A DNA stretch of 64,000 bases from Miscanthus floridulus (GCF_019320115.1 NC_089587.1:103757861-103821860), one strand, 5' to 3'. Shown: positions 10,459 to 24,014, counted from the stretch's first letter. The notes: generated by a model from the sequence alone, not told the origin. Program-made: numbers and translations.

Positions 10459-13400
10459 TGTCATAGAACTGACCAATTTATAAGAACACAAGTACAAAAA
10501 CAATCGCCGAAATGATCAAATTCTCGCACTTGAGCCCATATAAACCCGGTAGTCAACTAAAATCACGAAGGATTTCAAACCAACTTGCATACAACCAAGA
10601 TCATAGTAATTCAACATAACACATCATATGTTACAACATTTCATAGACGGTTTGCAAATAGATTACAACACCTCATAGTCATCATTATTACAAAACAAGT
10701 CTTGTAAAGTAGCGGAAGCAAATAGTTTAACTTACACACCCGAGTTCAAATACAAGTACTAGTTTGTTGATCACAACCCACAAAAGCATCTGGATAATAT
10801 AATAGAGATCATGCCTGTGATCTAGTCTTCGTCACCCACCGGGTGGAGACAATACTTACAGAAGCCCTAATATAGAAGGTCATCTACAACAAGAGGGAAT
10901 AAACCCTGAGTATGAGAATGTACTTAGCTAGACTTACCCGTCGGAAACCAAATCAAAAGACACCAAGGATCATGCATAGCTTAATTTAGTGGATCTGGCT
11001 GACACTTTCTTTTTGCAGAAAAGCATAAGTAATAATGAGCAACTCTTAACCTGAGCTAGCAGTGACTTTTAGCCATTAACCTGTCATCTATATTAGCACC
11101 TATACTAGGCAATCGCTTGATTATGATGCAAACATTAATAACCATAGCAGGTATAAATTGTGGAAACATTATCATCATCATCCATTTTACCATATCGTTA
11201 AATTAATTGAATCTACGTTGCCGCTGCTCAGTCAAGTTCTCACTATCTGGGAGAGACGGCGATTCAAATCGATTCCTATCTAGCTGGAGGGGTATTCCTA
11301 AACACAAACCCTGCTTCCCCTGTTAGGGTCATAATCAAGTCACCTTTGGCACAATTTAGGAGTCGCGGGTCCGAATAGATCAGCATTATCAGAGAACCAC
11401 TCTGCCAAGGTTGCTCGGGACTCTAACCCACCTTCGACTTATGCCAATGGCTCTCCGCACATCCTTACTTCCTCAAAAATGCGCGCCACTGCTCGTGTTC
11501 CCGGCCTAAGTCGAGCTACTAGGCTTTGCGGTCGGAACGAGTTATCCAGCCAGCTAAGTGTTAGGCTGTGTTCAACATGACATGAGGACGTACAATGTAT
11601 CAGTCCTTAAACGACATAGATAGAGTCACTATGTCCAAACTTACACAAGACTCTACCCGGTCTTAATTCATTATTAATATGGTTCTTTTCCATGATAGCA
11701 AATATAGACAACTGTGATCCACCTCATCCTAAAGCTCGCAGGTGATAGGAAATCACTTGACTTCTACCACACTAAGCATGGCTAAGCATTTAACCTATTC
11801 CTGAACTTAAATAGGATTCAAGTGCGATACCTAGACAAGGATAGATATATAATGCAACAATTGGTTTCAACCAATTCCTATACTTAATGCATCATCAACA
11901 ATAAGAGATACTCAAGATATTTGTAAAAACATGGGAGACTTAATATGCTCTGGGGCTTGCCTTTCAGGAAAGAGGAAGGACGGTGGTCAGGGCACTCGGG
12001 CCATTCCTCCTCAGCGGCTACTTCGTCGATTGCTTGCACCTCGGGCTCCTCCTCCTGGCTCGCTCCCTCGAACTCTAGAAGCGTCACTCCCTCTGGCACA
12101 CCTATTGCATGTATGCGCAAGATAAATATCATGGATGCACATGAACGAAGTTAGGAATGCTCGGGGAATGCACATGCTTACTGCAGTTCGCATTTTCTGA
12201 CTTAAGCTCTATTCAAATCACTTTAACATACCAAGTTTATATAACCTAATGTACAATTACTCATCTTCTATTAAGGACCTAGCACCTACACCTAAGCATG
12301 TTCTCAAGTTAGGCTAGCACCTAAACAATCCACAAGAACATCGCAACTGAGCACACACACAATCATTCATATTTCAGCAAAACAATACTTATATAGCGGT
12401 ACAGTAAACTGATCATAACCGGAGAGGACTACAATTCATTTTCAGACCTCAAGGCATGATTCCAAACTTTACCAGGTCAAATTTATAGAACCACATAATC
12501 AGGTCCAACAAGACAGAGAGCAAGCAAAACTATGATATAACTTTGAATGACTGAAGCTCCAAAGCTACTAGGGCAAATGCCACCAAATTTTGATAGGAGC
12601 TAGATACATAAGTTATCTACAACTTTTGTATTCACCACAGTCTCAGCAAACCAAATTATCATGGTGAACTTTGTAAAGTTCCGGGAATTGTCCAGAAAGA
12701 CATAATGCAAGGAAATATTTATTAACTCATGTTGTAAACATATAATTGGACAAAACCAACTTTACTTACTTATCACACATATCACAAGAACACCAGAAAG
12801 TAAAGTGTTCACTCCCAATTCATTTCTTTTAATGCCTTTCTCAATTTATTTAATTAATTAAGAGGAATGATAAACATATATGAAAACTACACCATTTAAT
12901 CTACAAAAATTACAATAGGTACTACATGCTCCAAGTAGACTACTGTAAAAATTTCACATTATTTGAGGAAGTATAACATCCTACACAAAAATGACAAGGC
13001 ATAAAGGCTTAAAATGACATAATTAGGAAACCCTAGTGAAAAGTGTCAAGCAACAGATTTTATATTTTTCCTAGCATCCTTATGGTACTAGAACATCCTC
13101 CAATAAATTTCATGGTCATTGGATTCATAGATAAATTACTAAAATTCACACAAGGATAATTCAATGATAAAAGGAAAATCTATAACTCAAAAACCATACA
13201 TGCAATGACTCTCAAATTTTTACCAGAGCTTCTACTCAGTAAGAAGAGCTCACCAACAAAATTTCATAATTTTTGGAGCACAGGAACTCAAGATATAATT
13301 TAAACAAGTTTGCATGCATTTACAAAACACTACACTTCACTATGATGCTAAGAAAATTGGACTACAAGTGTTCAAGTTTCAATTTAATTCATCCAAAAAT

Positions 13401-15159
13401 TCCACTACAAGTGTTCATGTTATATTTTTCCTAAATACTACACTTCACTATGATCCTAACAAAATTGGAACCACCCAATTTGGATTTATAAAACTAGGGA
13501 CACATTTTTTACAAAACAACAATCAAATTTGGAATAAATGAGCTAGCTTTCTCTAACATAGTGACTGACAGGCGGGGTCCACTTGTCAGCTGGGCCCGCA
13601 TGACAGTGAGACGAAAGCAGAGCACGGCGGCTTTGCTCAACGGGGACCGGTGGAGCTCACCGACGGTGGCGTTTTCGGCGACTAGGATGACACCAGCGTG
13701 ACCGCCTCGACCTCTCGAACTTATCAAGCTACATGGATGGACCTATTGCCGGCGATCAAGATGACAGCGGCAGCCATGGCAGTACGGTGGTTTGGCTCGA
13801 CGGCGTGACACCGGAGCTGGCCATGACAGCTCAATCTACCAACGCATAGAGCTCCTACATGCTACTGCGAAGCTAACACACAAGCTTTCACGGTGAACAA
13901 CGGACGGAGGTGACTTAGCCACGACGACGGGGCACGGCGGCGATACTCCGGCGAGGCTGCGCGTGGCGAAACGGCTTACTGAGCATGGCTAGTGAGCAAT
14001 TGTGGAGGCAGCGCGATGGTGGGATCACAGAGGAGCTAACACAGTGGCACTTGGGTGATGAGGCATGAGCTTGTGCCGTCAATGGCGATGGCGGAGCCGG
14101 TGCACTGCTGCTGCGGTGAGCGGAGGAGGCGAAGGAGAAGCAAAAATAGAAATGTGGCACTAGGAGGCTCTTGGTCGCGTGCTGGGGCTTCCTTTGGCGC
14201 GTGGCAACCCGATGTGGCCTACATGGTCAGAGCACCGGCAACACACGGTGTACCCATGGCCTTCAAACTCTGAATCGGCCGGGACACTGTAGCATCCATT
14301 CAGTTACGCCATCGATGCCTAATAGCGGTACTTGATGACCTTCAAACTCCAAATCCGTGATGATCTAGGCTTCGGTGTAATTGACAAAGTGGGAGATCTA
14401 AGTGAGGGCTACAACTTTGACAATTGGAGCTTAAGCTGATTTGGCTTGGTTAGGGAGCTACAAGGCTAACAAGTTGGGTACAGGAAACTAAAACTCGATT
14501 TGTGACTTAGAATTTTTCAGAGTCTCTAAATGAACCTCAAAACTAACTTGTGGGCCCCTTTAGAGCATGTTCTGCACATTTTCATGACTTGGCCTCTAAA
14601 CAAAGTTTGTTCCTCATAAAATTTGCTACAACTTTGCTTTAGGTTGCTCAGACATGCAAACACTCTAAGCTATACTTTTTAAATAGTCAAACCAAGGAGC
14701 TCTAGAGGTCAACACTAGTCAAACCATGACTTGGAAACTTAATTAGGCAAAGTGATCAACATGAACATTGTTCCTAATGACATTCTAAGTATAACTAAGT
14801 TGCTTAAGAGGATAATTAGCCACACCACACATTGGTCACACCAAAATCAAGCATCACATGTATTGAAACAAGGAAGAATAAGTGACTTTGTTACTTCTGT
14901 TTCAAAACCATGTTTAATGTGTTTCATGAGTTTGTGGCATTGTACTAGCTAACCATGTTTCACTAAAGTGAGTTGCACATGTTGCACTTGAGTGTTACAC
15001 ACTATTCATTTCCTAAAACAATCACACATAAAATATAACAATATGTTGTAATGTTTCAAAAGCATGTTTCATATAATTCTAACTCATGAATGGATGAATG
15101 ATGCTCATGTTTATGAAATGCAAGTGCAAATGTGGAAGCCAAACACCTGAGGTGTTACA
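10459..15159 (-). repeat. Solo LTR A, 4.7-kb LTR family
   Basis: 4701-bp block starting TGTCATAGAACTG and ending GGTGTTACA, flanked on both sides by GACCA (10454-10458 and 15160-15164). It matches 17424-23282 at both ends and in the interior, for example the GAGAATGTACTTAGCTAGAC-like stretch near 10913 and 17890. The TG...CA ends and target duplication make it a solo LTR left by recombination. Orientation minus is inferred from the reverse-strand start TGTAACACCTCAGG, typical of some grass gypsy LTRs. A GC-rich stretch (13560-14280) lies in an otherwise AT-rich LTR. I see no convincing ORF; small open frames in the GC-rich part look fortuitous. Confidence 0.85.
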
Positions 15160-17423
15160 GACCATCCTCGGTCTCATCATCGTTGCGCTGTGGCTTCTTT
15201 GATGATTCGCCACCGAGCATTGTTTTTAGGCCTCTACACTCTCGCATGGTGTGCTTGGCATCCTTATGGATAGGGCATGGGCCATCTAGTAGCTTGTCGA
15301 AATCAGCATCATAGGTGCGCTTGGCACAAGTGTTGATGGTGTTATCAGGCCAGCGACGATGGCCTTGTCTACCTCTCGAGCTATCTGGGCGGTCGTCACA
15401 CTGGGGCTTGTGGTCATCTTGGTGGTGGTCATGGTCATCATGACGGTCTTGGTCATCACGGCAGTGGTTGAGGTCTGTCGTAGCACCTATTTTCACTGAC
15501 GGTCATCATCGTGGCATTGGTGGTGAGCGGAGCAGGCAGCCCAGTTGCACTTCTTTGGCATCGACATATCCGTTTGTTGTTTGTATTAGTTCGCCAATGG
15601 TTGTGGGCCTTTTGCTGATACAGCTTGCCACAGAGTTGCTCATGCTAGAGCCCCTTTATGAAAGCGACGATGACCTTGGCTGTCAGTGATGTTGGGAACA
15701 AAATTTCTTGTCTCCAAGAAACGCCTGATGAAATCATGTAGGGACTCCTCAGAGGATTGATGAAGCTTCTCTAGGTCATACTTGGTGCCAGCTACTCGCA
15801 CTGTAGCCATGTAATTGTCTATGAAGACTTTCTTGAGGTCATCCCAAGATTAGATGGAGTTCTCCCGTAGGCTAAGGAGCCAGTTGTTCAGAGACTGGTT
15901 AAGCATGACAGGTAGATAGTTTGCCATGATGTCTTCGTCTTCCGCCTGTGGCTCTTACGGTGATCTCATATAGAGTTAGCCACTAAGTGGGGTTGGCCTT
16001 TTCATCATATGTGTTAACACCAAGAACCTTGAAACCCACAGGCCATCAGACAGCTTGGAGCCTTTCCATGAAGGGGCAAAGTCCTAATGCGCCTGCGGGA
16101 AGTGGCGCTTGATGGGCAGCAAATCCCTCGTGTTTGGTGTCGAATTGTCAGCGATGCTCCATCTCTACTTCATAGCGTGCGGACCTACTATTTTCAATGC
16201 AGCCACAGACATCTGCGCCGGTGTTGATGTCATCACGAAGGTCACGAGGGGGTTGATTGACCTCCTGGTTGCGGTTGCCACCCCAACCTCCCTGGGGCGC
16301 AGTGGGTGGCTGTCATGGCATGAATAAGCTTCATAGTTACCTCTAGATCCTCTATAGAGTTAGGGACCTCCAGCCTGAGGTTGGGGGCCCTCGGTGCCAT
16401 GATGGTGGCCTCCTCTGTCATGGTGAGAGCAGTGGCCATGAGCTAATATGTTGGAATAAGATGGGGCATCGTTATGGAACATATTGACTTGGACTTGCGC
16501 TGCTATGATATGTGCTCGGACCTTCTCGACCTTTGTAGTGTGAGGGAGTTTGTCGAGCTCATTGAAAGCGATAGCTAGATTGGCTCTTGGAGTATGGTAG
16601 ACTAGCTGGTCACCCACCATGTCAAATGCCTCCTATAGATTACATTGATGGTGGGGCAGGCCACGACCATCTTTGTTGGCCACTTGGGCTGCTTCTGCAT
16701 CTTAGCGACGTTGGCGATCGGCATTCTTCGCTAGATGAGCTTCACGCTCTTTAGCGGTTTTGCCATCCTTGGTGACACTGTCGTGGCTAACATTGAAGAT
16801 CATGCCCCAAACCCCAAAGGGAAAGCATGGCAGCTCAATGCGGTCTTGGTTGAGCCCCCAGAATAATCATCAGGGCTCTCATTCATAACATTGTGGAGAG
16901 ATTCGGTTGAAAGAGAGGGTTCATCCGAAAGCAGGCGAACAACCACCATGTTGACCATGGGCATAGGCTGACTGAAGTCTATCGGGTCGATGATGTAGAG
17001 GTCGATGACGTGGTTGCGCTCGACGTGGTCGACAAAGAGGTGGTGGATGGTGTTGTGGTATGTAGATCCCGCACCCTCTAGCCCAAAGGGATAGGGCTTC
17101 AGCAGGTCCTCCATTGGGGCCTCGTAGTCAGCCAAACGTAGGCTAGTAGCTGGAAGTGGTCGGTGCCATACCGTGCGCCCCTTTGGAGTAGCCATGATCA
17201 CCAGATCAGAATCTAGCCGCCTTGAATGATGTGGCCGAGCAAGTCGCTCGGCTACAGCGGCTTGGTGATCTTGGAGTACGAGAAACTCGTTGCTAGCTCT
17301 AGATTGATCTGAGACCGAATCCAAGAGGAGCTGACATTCTGCTAAGTGGTCTGTGACCTGATTGATGGATTCGATCAGATCATCATTGCTGATGGATCTC
17401 CTAACCAAGTGACAGGGCATTGA
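15160..17423 (-). pseudogene. gag of the minus-strand gypsy element, main piece
   Basis: Minus-strand Gag remains between the two solo LTRs. Readable parts: 17420-16800 (N-terminal third), 16620-16360 with V-N-M-F-H-N-D, a capsid region at about 16100-15500 with many stops, and the Cys/His knuckle at 15496-15165 (C-P-I-H-K-D-A-K-H-T-M-R-E-C). The knuckle aligns with C-P-L-H-K in copy 1 and C-P-H-H-K in copy 2. It reads into solo LTR A at 15160 and resumes in frame at 10458. The stops show it is non-functional. Confidence 0.8.
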
Positions 17424-20400
17424 TGTCACAGAACCGACCAATTTATAAAAGTACAAGTATAATGGCAGCCCGCAAGTGGTCGCACTATTATACTTGAGCC
17501 TATATAAACCTGGTAGTCCGTCGAGTACCCCGATGGGTCTCGATTAATGATCCACATACAACCAAGATCGTACGTGATTCAACATACATGTCACATGTTA
17601 CATAAAGTTCACAGATACAGTTCATTCATCAGAGTACGAAATAAGGTTATTACAAACCAAGTTCGATAAATAGTAGCAGAAGCAAATTAAAGTTCAAAAC
17701 TAGTATTTGCCAACATAGTTCAAATACAATGCCAACTCATGATCACAATCCACAAAAGCATATAAGAAGGATTATTAAAGATGCATGCCCAGGGCTCATT
17801 CCACATCCATGGTGGGACAGAAGCAGTGCTTACAATAGCCGTGATAAACTATACCATCTGCAATAATGGGAATAAAACCCTAAGTACGAGAAGGTACTCA
17901 GCTAGACTTACCCATCATAAACCAAAAATAAATTGACTCCAAGGATTATATAAGGCTTTATAAGTGGAGGTAGCTTGACAACATTTTGCATAAAAAGCGA
18001 TTAACTCAGTTATACAATTATACTTTGGTCATCAAGTTAATTATCACTATTCATCTCTAGATTAGCAACTAACCTATACCAAACATGTGATATATCATTT
18101 GATAGCATATAATAGTAACCATAGCCAGTGTAGTAATTTCATGTTCATCCGAACCATCACATTCCATAATACAATTACTACGATGTTGGAGCTAGCCAAG
18201 TTTCTCACTGTCTAGGAGAGATGGTGATTCAAATCAATTTCAACCAGCTAGGAATTTATTCCTAACACAAACCTAGGCAGACCAGATCAACAGTCACCTT
18301 AGGTCACCTTTGGTACAACTCAGGTACACATTTCATGGGTTCGACCAGCGCCGCACAATCAGGGACAACCAGCTGCCAGGACGATCAGGACTACCCTGCC
18401 CTTTTGCTCATGGCTGGCTCCCCACACATCCTTACTACCATCCAGAGTGTGCACTTTTATAGAACTGGGGCCCGACCTGAGTTGAGCTACTCGGCTTCAT
18501 GGTCGGAACGAGTTATCCGGCCAGCTAAGTGATAGGCATGCATTCAATCTTGTCAGAAGTGCCAACAACGATATGGTTCTTAATCGGCACAGACAAAATC
18601 ACATGAGTCAATCTACACATAGACTCCACCCGGCCTCCATTTACATTACCCCATTGTTCTTTTCCACGATAGCAAATATAGCCAACCGTGCTTTGGTATC
18701 CACATATAACTCGCAGATGATAGGAAATCACCCGACTTCTACCGGTCTAAACATGGCTAAGCATATATTCGATCCTGGACCTACACAGGGTTAAAGGTGT
18801 ATGTATCTAGACAAGGTAGTTCCATGCATCAAGTGTTTCCAATCAACTCTTATAACCTAATACACCAAACATAAAGGACTCAAGTAATATTTTGTAAAAC
18901 TTGGGAGACTTAGAATGCTCCGGGGCTTGCCTTTGAGGAAAGAGGTTGGCCGGTGATCTAGGCACCTAGGGAGATCTTTGGGAGTCTACTCCTCTTCTCC
19001 TAGAGCTGTGGCTGGGGGCGTCTCCTTCTGATCCCCTTCCTCTTCTTCGTTGAACTCCAACAACATTATCTCTTCGGACGATCCTATACGCATGAGCATG
19101 GAATAAGATATCACTGAATGCATATACGATGACACATATAATATGATATGACATGATGAATGCATCCCCATAAGTGTTTTCAATAGCATGGTATTAAAGT
19201 AACAGCAAGTGCATCTTATTTTACTGAGTAGGATGCATATCTATTCTCTACTACTTAAGTAAACATTTCTGTAAATCATTTTCTGGACTACAAGACAGCG
19301 GCTACTTGTTTTGACCCTAACTGGAGTTATATATATCGAAATAATATGGTTGTGGACATTCTAGAAAGCTTATGAAATTGTCTATAACTTTATTTTAATA
19401 CCCCTGATGTGATTCAATAGTTATCTAGGTCAAACAATTCAGTTATTCAAATCTGTCCAGAGAGCAAATATTTCGGACTAGTAGACTTCTAATAGCCATA
19501 ATTCTTAAACCATAAGGCCTATGACTATAAAAATTTAACACTAGGTAGATAAGTAAGTTATCTACAACTTTGTTATTAACAAGTTTTGCATAAAAGACCA
19601 TTATGGTCACGAAATTGTCAACTCAACCGAAACTATACGTGCAGCCATCTAGTTGAATTATAAAGCAATAATTAATTAGTTGCATACAACCAATTGCTTT
19701 TAAGCCTTACTACTAGCATCAACAGTTCATATGTATTACAAGCACCATAGAAAACATCATGGTCAAGCACAATTTATTTATTTAAATGCAATTATTAATT
19801 TAATTAGATAATTAGGTGAAATAACAAATATTTACCAAATGTGCATAATAAATTCTAATAAAATTACATTAATTCCAAGTGCTCCCAGTAGAATACTGTA
19901 AAAATGTCATACCATTTGGACATGTATAACATCCTATATAAAAATGACAAGCCAGCAAGGTTTATTTTTACAAAAAAATAGTTAACCCTATAGAAAAGTA
20001 TCAAACAACAGATTTTATATTTTTCTTAGCTTCAGCCTAGTGCCATAATACTGTATAAACAATTGCATGGCAATATGTTACTTATTTTTATCCCTATAAT
20101 TTTCCTCAGAAAACACCATTTATTAATAGATAAATAGAAAGACCCTACTTCAATTAAGTCTACTGCAAGTTTATTAGTTTTTCTAGCTAGAGCATGTCAA
20201 CACAAGACCAGCAAAATTGGAATCACAATTTTATCACTTTCCTAGCTCAAGTTATCCATTTTACAAGGTTGCAAACATTTAAAAAGCACTTATCTAGCTA
20301 CATTTTATTTACCTTTAAAAATACAAGAAACAGTACATTTCATATTTTTATAAAATACTAAACTTCATGAGGAATCCAAAAAAATTGGTTCACCAAAATT

Positions 20401-23282
20401 GGACACTCCTAGCTCAAGATATGATTTTCTAAAGTTAGTACCAAAATTTAGAAAAGAAATAACAAAACCATAAACTGTAGTCGCTGCCGCATGGGACCCA
20501 TGGGTCAGCGGACCCACATGTTAGTGAACAAAAATAGGGGAGCGAGTTTGACCGGCGCTAGCTTGCCGACGATGAGCTTTCCGACGAAATACTCAATCAC
20601 CCACGTCGACTGGTACCGGTAGTGGAAGCACGGACGCACCGGAGCATGCTCGTCGCTGGCCATGGCAGCACGGCGGCGCTGCATGGAGGTGCGCTGGCCA
20701 TTACTGTCCACGGCAAGGCCCGACGAGAAGCGCATAGGCTCTGGGTGACCATGCGAACCTACCGAGGCTAACTAGGTGGAGTGGGAAATGTCGACGAGGT
20801 CCGTCCATGTGCGTAGTGGTGCGGCGGTGAGAGCACGGCGGCACTGGCCATCGTGTTCCATGCTGGCGAGGCAACGATTTGCCATAGCGTCACACCATAA
20901 GCTAGGCCACACCATGAACTAGCACTAACGCGAAGAAGATGGAAGAAGGGGCAAGAGAGCTGAGCAGCGGCGAGCTCGCCGTGAAGGCGGCCATGGAAGC
21001 CGTGATTCCTGGTGAGGTCAAGAACAGCAATTTCACCCTCACCGTGGCTTGCCTAGCCCTGCTACTGCATTGAGGAGGTAGAGAGGAAAGAAGGCGAAGC
21101 TACAGGCTAGCTAGAGGTGGCAATGGTGCTGCGGCGTAGGAGCTAGGCGACTGGCGGAGCAGCGCGGTGGTGCATCGGCAAGAGCAGTTCTGCTGCGCGC
21201 ACGAGAGGGAGCAGTAGAGAGGGTGAGAGCATGAATGAGAAAGCTGAACTGAGCAGCGCGACTGTTGCCCTTATCACATGCCAACCTGCTGCGATGGGGG
21301 GCGATGCCGGCTAGCAGCGGCCACGTGGTGGCCAAGCCCTGCCCTACGATCGGCCATGATGGCCAGGCTGAGTTGGCCATTAGAGCGCCAAACGTTCATC
21401 TGACAGGGCCTAATCAACCCTTCCAAGCTCCTAAACCACGACTAATTAGTGCACGACGCTAAAACAAAATTTGTAGTGCTACATACTAGCTCCAACTTTG
21501 ATTAAGTGATCTAGGTCTAATTCGCAAAGGTTAGCAAGTTGCATCATCACAAAGTCAGCCACAGAAACTGTGAATCAGTTGGACTTAGAAATATTTCTAA
21601 GTGTGGAAAAACAATGTTTTGTTGATTTTTGTGAGCTCTAAATGACCAAGCTAGGCACTAAATTAGCTCATGACCCAAAAAGAAAAGTTGTTACTCTAAT
21701 CAAGTACTACAACTTTGCTTAAGGGTGCATTGCCATGCAAATACTCTATGACATAGTTCAACTTACGTCAAACATACAACTTGAAAATGGTGACTTACAC
21801 TATAACTATGACTTAGAGACCAAACTAGCCTTAGTCATGAATACCAAAGTTGTTCCATGTGATATTCTAAACATGTTTAAGGTACTCCTAGGGTTCCACA
21901 ATCATTTTATACATTGGTTACATATAAACCCTAGCATATGTAAAGCATTTTAGTGACAATACAAGCAATATAAGCAAACATAGTGTCGGTCCAGAAAGTG
22001 ACCAACTAGTAAATATTTATAGTTTTGTTGTACGTTGTGATCGGAGGTGGCCTAGCACTCAATGACACAGGATTTATACTGGTTCAGGCAACATGCCCTA
22101 CGTCTAGTCGGGGTCGGTCGGCGACTTTATTCCTGAGCCTAGGTGCTCAAAGTCTGTAGTGGGGGTACAAACAAGAAGGAGGAAGAAGGGGGTGTATAAG
22201 AGGTTCGGTCGGCTCCGACCGGAAGGGTTGCGGTCAAAACTTGGTGGTCCTGTGGTTGGGAGCGTTGATGTCGATCTAGTGAGTCTGGGCTTAAAGAAAT
22301 CGATCTCTCCTTCGGGGGGAGGGAGCGCATCCCCTTTTATAGATGAAGGGGATGGCTCTTTATAGGTGAGAGGGAGAGAGTATAGATATTTCTAAGTCTT
22401 GCTGCCTACGGTGATGAAAACTAGATAATGGTTGAAGCCCCCAATACTGTCGATGTCGCTGTAGGATGTCGGATGTGCACGGGAGGTCGAGCTATCTTCT
22501 TCAGGAAGGATGACGCCGGTACCTACAAGATACTTCTTGATGCCTAGTGGCATGTGAGGAGCCGTGCTATGTTCACCCGGTATGGCAAATCCTGGAGCCC
22601 ATACCGCGATCGATGTCCAGAGACATGCGGGGGGCTTACCATATGGGAGTTTCTAGCGGCCCCTACAATACTTTGTGTCAGGGTGGCTGCAGAGCACTGC
22701 TTCGTGCAGGGTATGGTCCCTGGTATAGTGGTGTTGACTTGTGAGCCATGCCTTGCCTTTCTCTGCATGCCTTCTGGTTCTTTTCGAGCGGGCGTCCCCG
22801 GTCGGATGGTCCCTAGTCGGTTCTGGTGCTCCAGTTGGAGAATAGTGATGGCGGTGTTTTTCTATGAATCCCGGTCAAAGACACGGGGTCAGAGTCGGAG
22901 GTGGTCCTCGGGTCAGGCTTTTCGAGTGGAGGCCGTGCGGAGGTAGCTGGGGCCTGACGCTAGCGTTCCGATCGGAGAGGCCGTTAGGAGCTGGCCTAAG
23001 CCTAAGCTAGTGCTCTGGTCGGAGAGATGGGCCGAAGGCGGCCTAGGCCTGAAGTTAGTGCTCCGGTCTATTGGTTTTAGACTTTTGGGCCGGTGCAGAA
23101 GAAAGAAAGGCCATTTTCCTGGGCCGAGCCCTGGCGTGGAAGCTGGTCCCTGAGGGACCTTGGGTTTATGAACCCGACACATAGAGATGAGATTTGAAAT
23201 ACTCAAGCTCATGAATGATCAATGATGCTTGTGCTCATGCAATGCCAAGGCTAAATGCATGCTTAACACCTAGGGTGTTATA
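17424..23282 (-). repeat. Solo LTR B, same 4.7-kb LTR family, carrying a nested solo LTR
   Basis: Starts TGTCACAGAACCG and ends AGGGTGTTATA, homologous to solo LTR A over its length. Without the 1196-bp insert at 21984-23179 and its duplicated 5 bp it is about 4.66 kb. Flanks are ATTGA (17419-17423) and GCCGA (23283-23287); they differ only by G to A and C to T changes, so they may be a decayed target duplication. The gag frame continues across the site when one 5-bp copy is disregarded, which supports a single insertion at this point. A GC-rich portion (about 20500-21400) corresponds to that of LTR A. Confidence 0.8.
21984..23179. repeat. Solo LTR C nested in solo LTR B
   Basis: 1196-bp insert with ends TGTCGG and CCGACA, flanked by the perfect 5-bp duplication CATAG (21979-21983 and 23180-23184). 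It contains ACACAGGATTTATACTGGTT near 22067, a phrase common in grass LTRs. Short ORFs on both strands (for example 22554-22946) look fortuitous. Superfamily not assigned. Confidence 0.85.
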
Positions 23283-23500
23283 GCCGAGATCGGAGATGTC
23301 GTTGCAGGTGTTGGCATGATTAGCGCAGGGTGATCCTGCACCGTCTCCATGATCTCCCCGTTGCTGTCGGGGCCGATGACCCATGTCATGGATCTGACCA
23401 TGAAGCATGGGCTTGGCTCGAGAAAGGCCATGGAGCTCAGGAAAGTGACCATCTGGTACACCATGAATTCAGCACGCACACCCCCTACCTGGTGCACCAC
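23283..23500 (-). pseudogene. gag N-terminal piece and PBS of the minus-strand gypsy element
   Basis: Directly inside the 5' LTR. The minus strand carries a primer-binding site, TGGTGCACCAGGTAGGGG (23482-23499), one base different from that of copy 2. A gag frame then ends T-S-P-I-S-A at the solo LTR B junction and continues as P-C-H-L-V-R-R beyond 17423. The tRNA identity was not determined. Confidence 0.75.
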
Positions 23501-24014
23501 TGTCGACACAATACGTCTGGCAGTCTACTGATAGGTATACCCACGGTAGTAGATGAATCGGTGGAGGTGCGCATGAGGGAGCTGGATGGTGACACAAAAT
23601 ACAAGAGACAACAATTAGACAGGTTTGGGCCATCGGCTTGACATAATACTCTATATCCTGTGTCTTTGTGGATTGTATTGCGTATGATCAGATGAAAACA
23701 AGGGGGGTCCCTACCCGTATTATATGGCTTGGGGGTAGGGTTGCAGATCGGTTGTTTCTATCCTGATCAGTTTTACAAGATAGGAAGTTATAAATATTAT
23801 GGGATATGGCATATCCGAGAAAGTTTCCTAGATCATCAAAGATCTTCATGCAGTCTTAAGAGGCATGCCAACCTATGTCGTGCCTCGCACGATGTCGTCT
23901 CATAGGCTGGGCCTCTGCCAGTGGCGTGGCCCATGCGCAGTCTTGTGGGATGGGTCTCCCCTAGCGGCTCGGCCCATGTACAACCCTGTTGGTATCGGAG
24001 GTTATACCCCCACA
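23501..24014 (-). repeat. 5' LTR of the minus-strand gypsy element
   Basis: 514-bp LTR; on the minus strand it begins TGTGGGGGTATAACC and ends TTGTGTCGACA. It shares with the other gypsy LTRs the start TGTGGGGG, the end GTCGACA, and a TATA-containing block (CCATATAATACGGGTAGGGA on the minus strand, near 23714-23733). It is clearly diverged from the LTRs of copies 1 and 2, so it is an older or sister subfamily. Confidence 0.85.

Larger units (their letters stand above)
10344..24014 (-). mobile_element. Older minus-strand Ty3/gypsy element, split by nested insertions
   Basis: Remains of a related gypsy element on the minus strand. Its 5' LTR is 23501-24014, followed by a primer-binding site and gag pieces at 23283-23500, 15160-17423 and 10344-10458. 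It is interrupted by two solo LTRs and, at 10343/10344, by gypsy copy 1. Its pol region and 3' LTR must lie left of the window. The gag frame continues across both solo-LTR junctions once each insert and one 5-bp duplication are disregarded. The bases after the 5' LTR, ATTAT (24015-24019), should be its target duplication; the partner is outside the window. Confidence 0.85.

Noticed and set aside
22554..22946. 130-codon ORF inside solo LTR C.
   Set aside because: It lies wholly within an LTR, overlaps frames on both strands and has no recognisable domain.
10459..23282. One large LARD-type element with LTRs A and B around a 2.3-kb gag-only interior.
   Set aside because: LTR A has its own perfect GACCA flanks on both sides, the outer flanks (GACCA and GCCGA) do not match, no primer-binding site lies next to LTR B, and the gag frame runs through both sites into a third piece.
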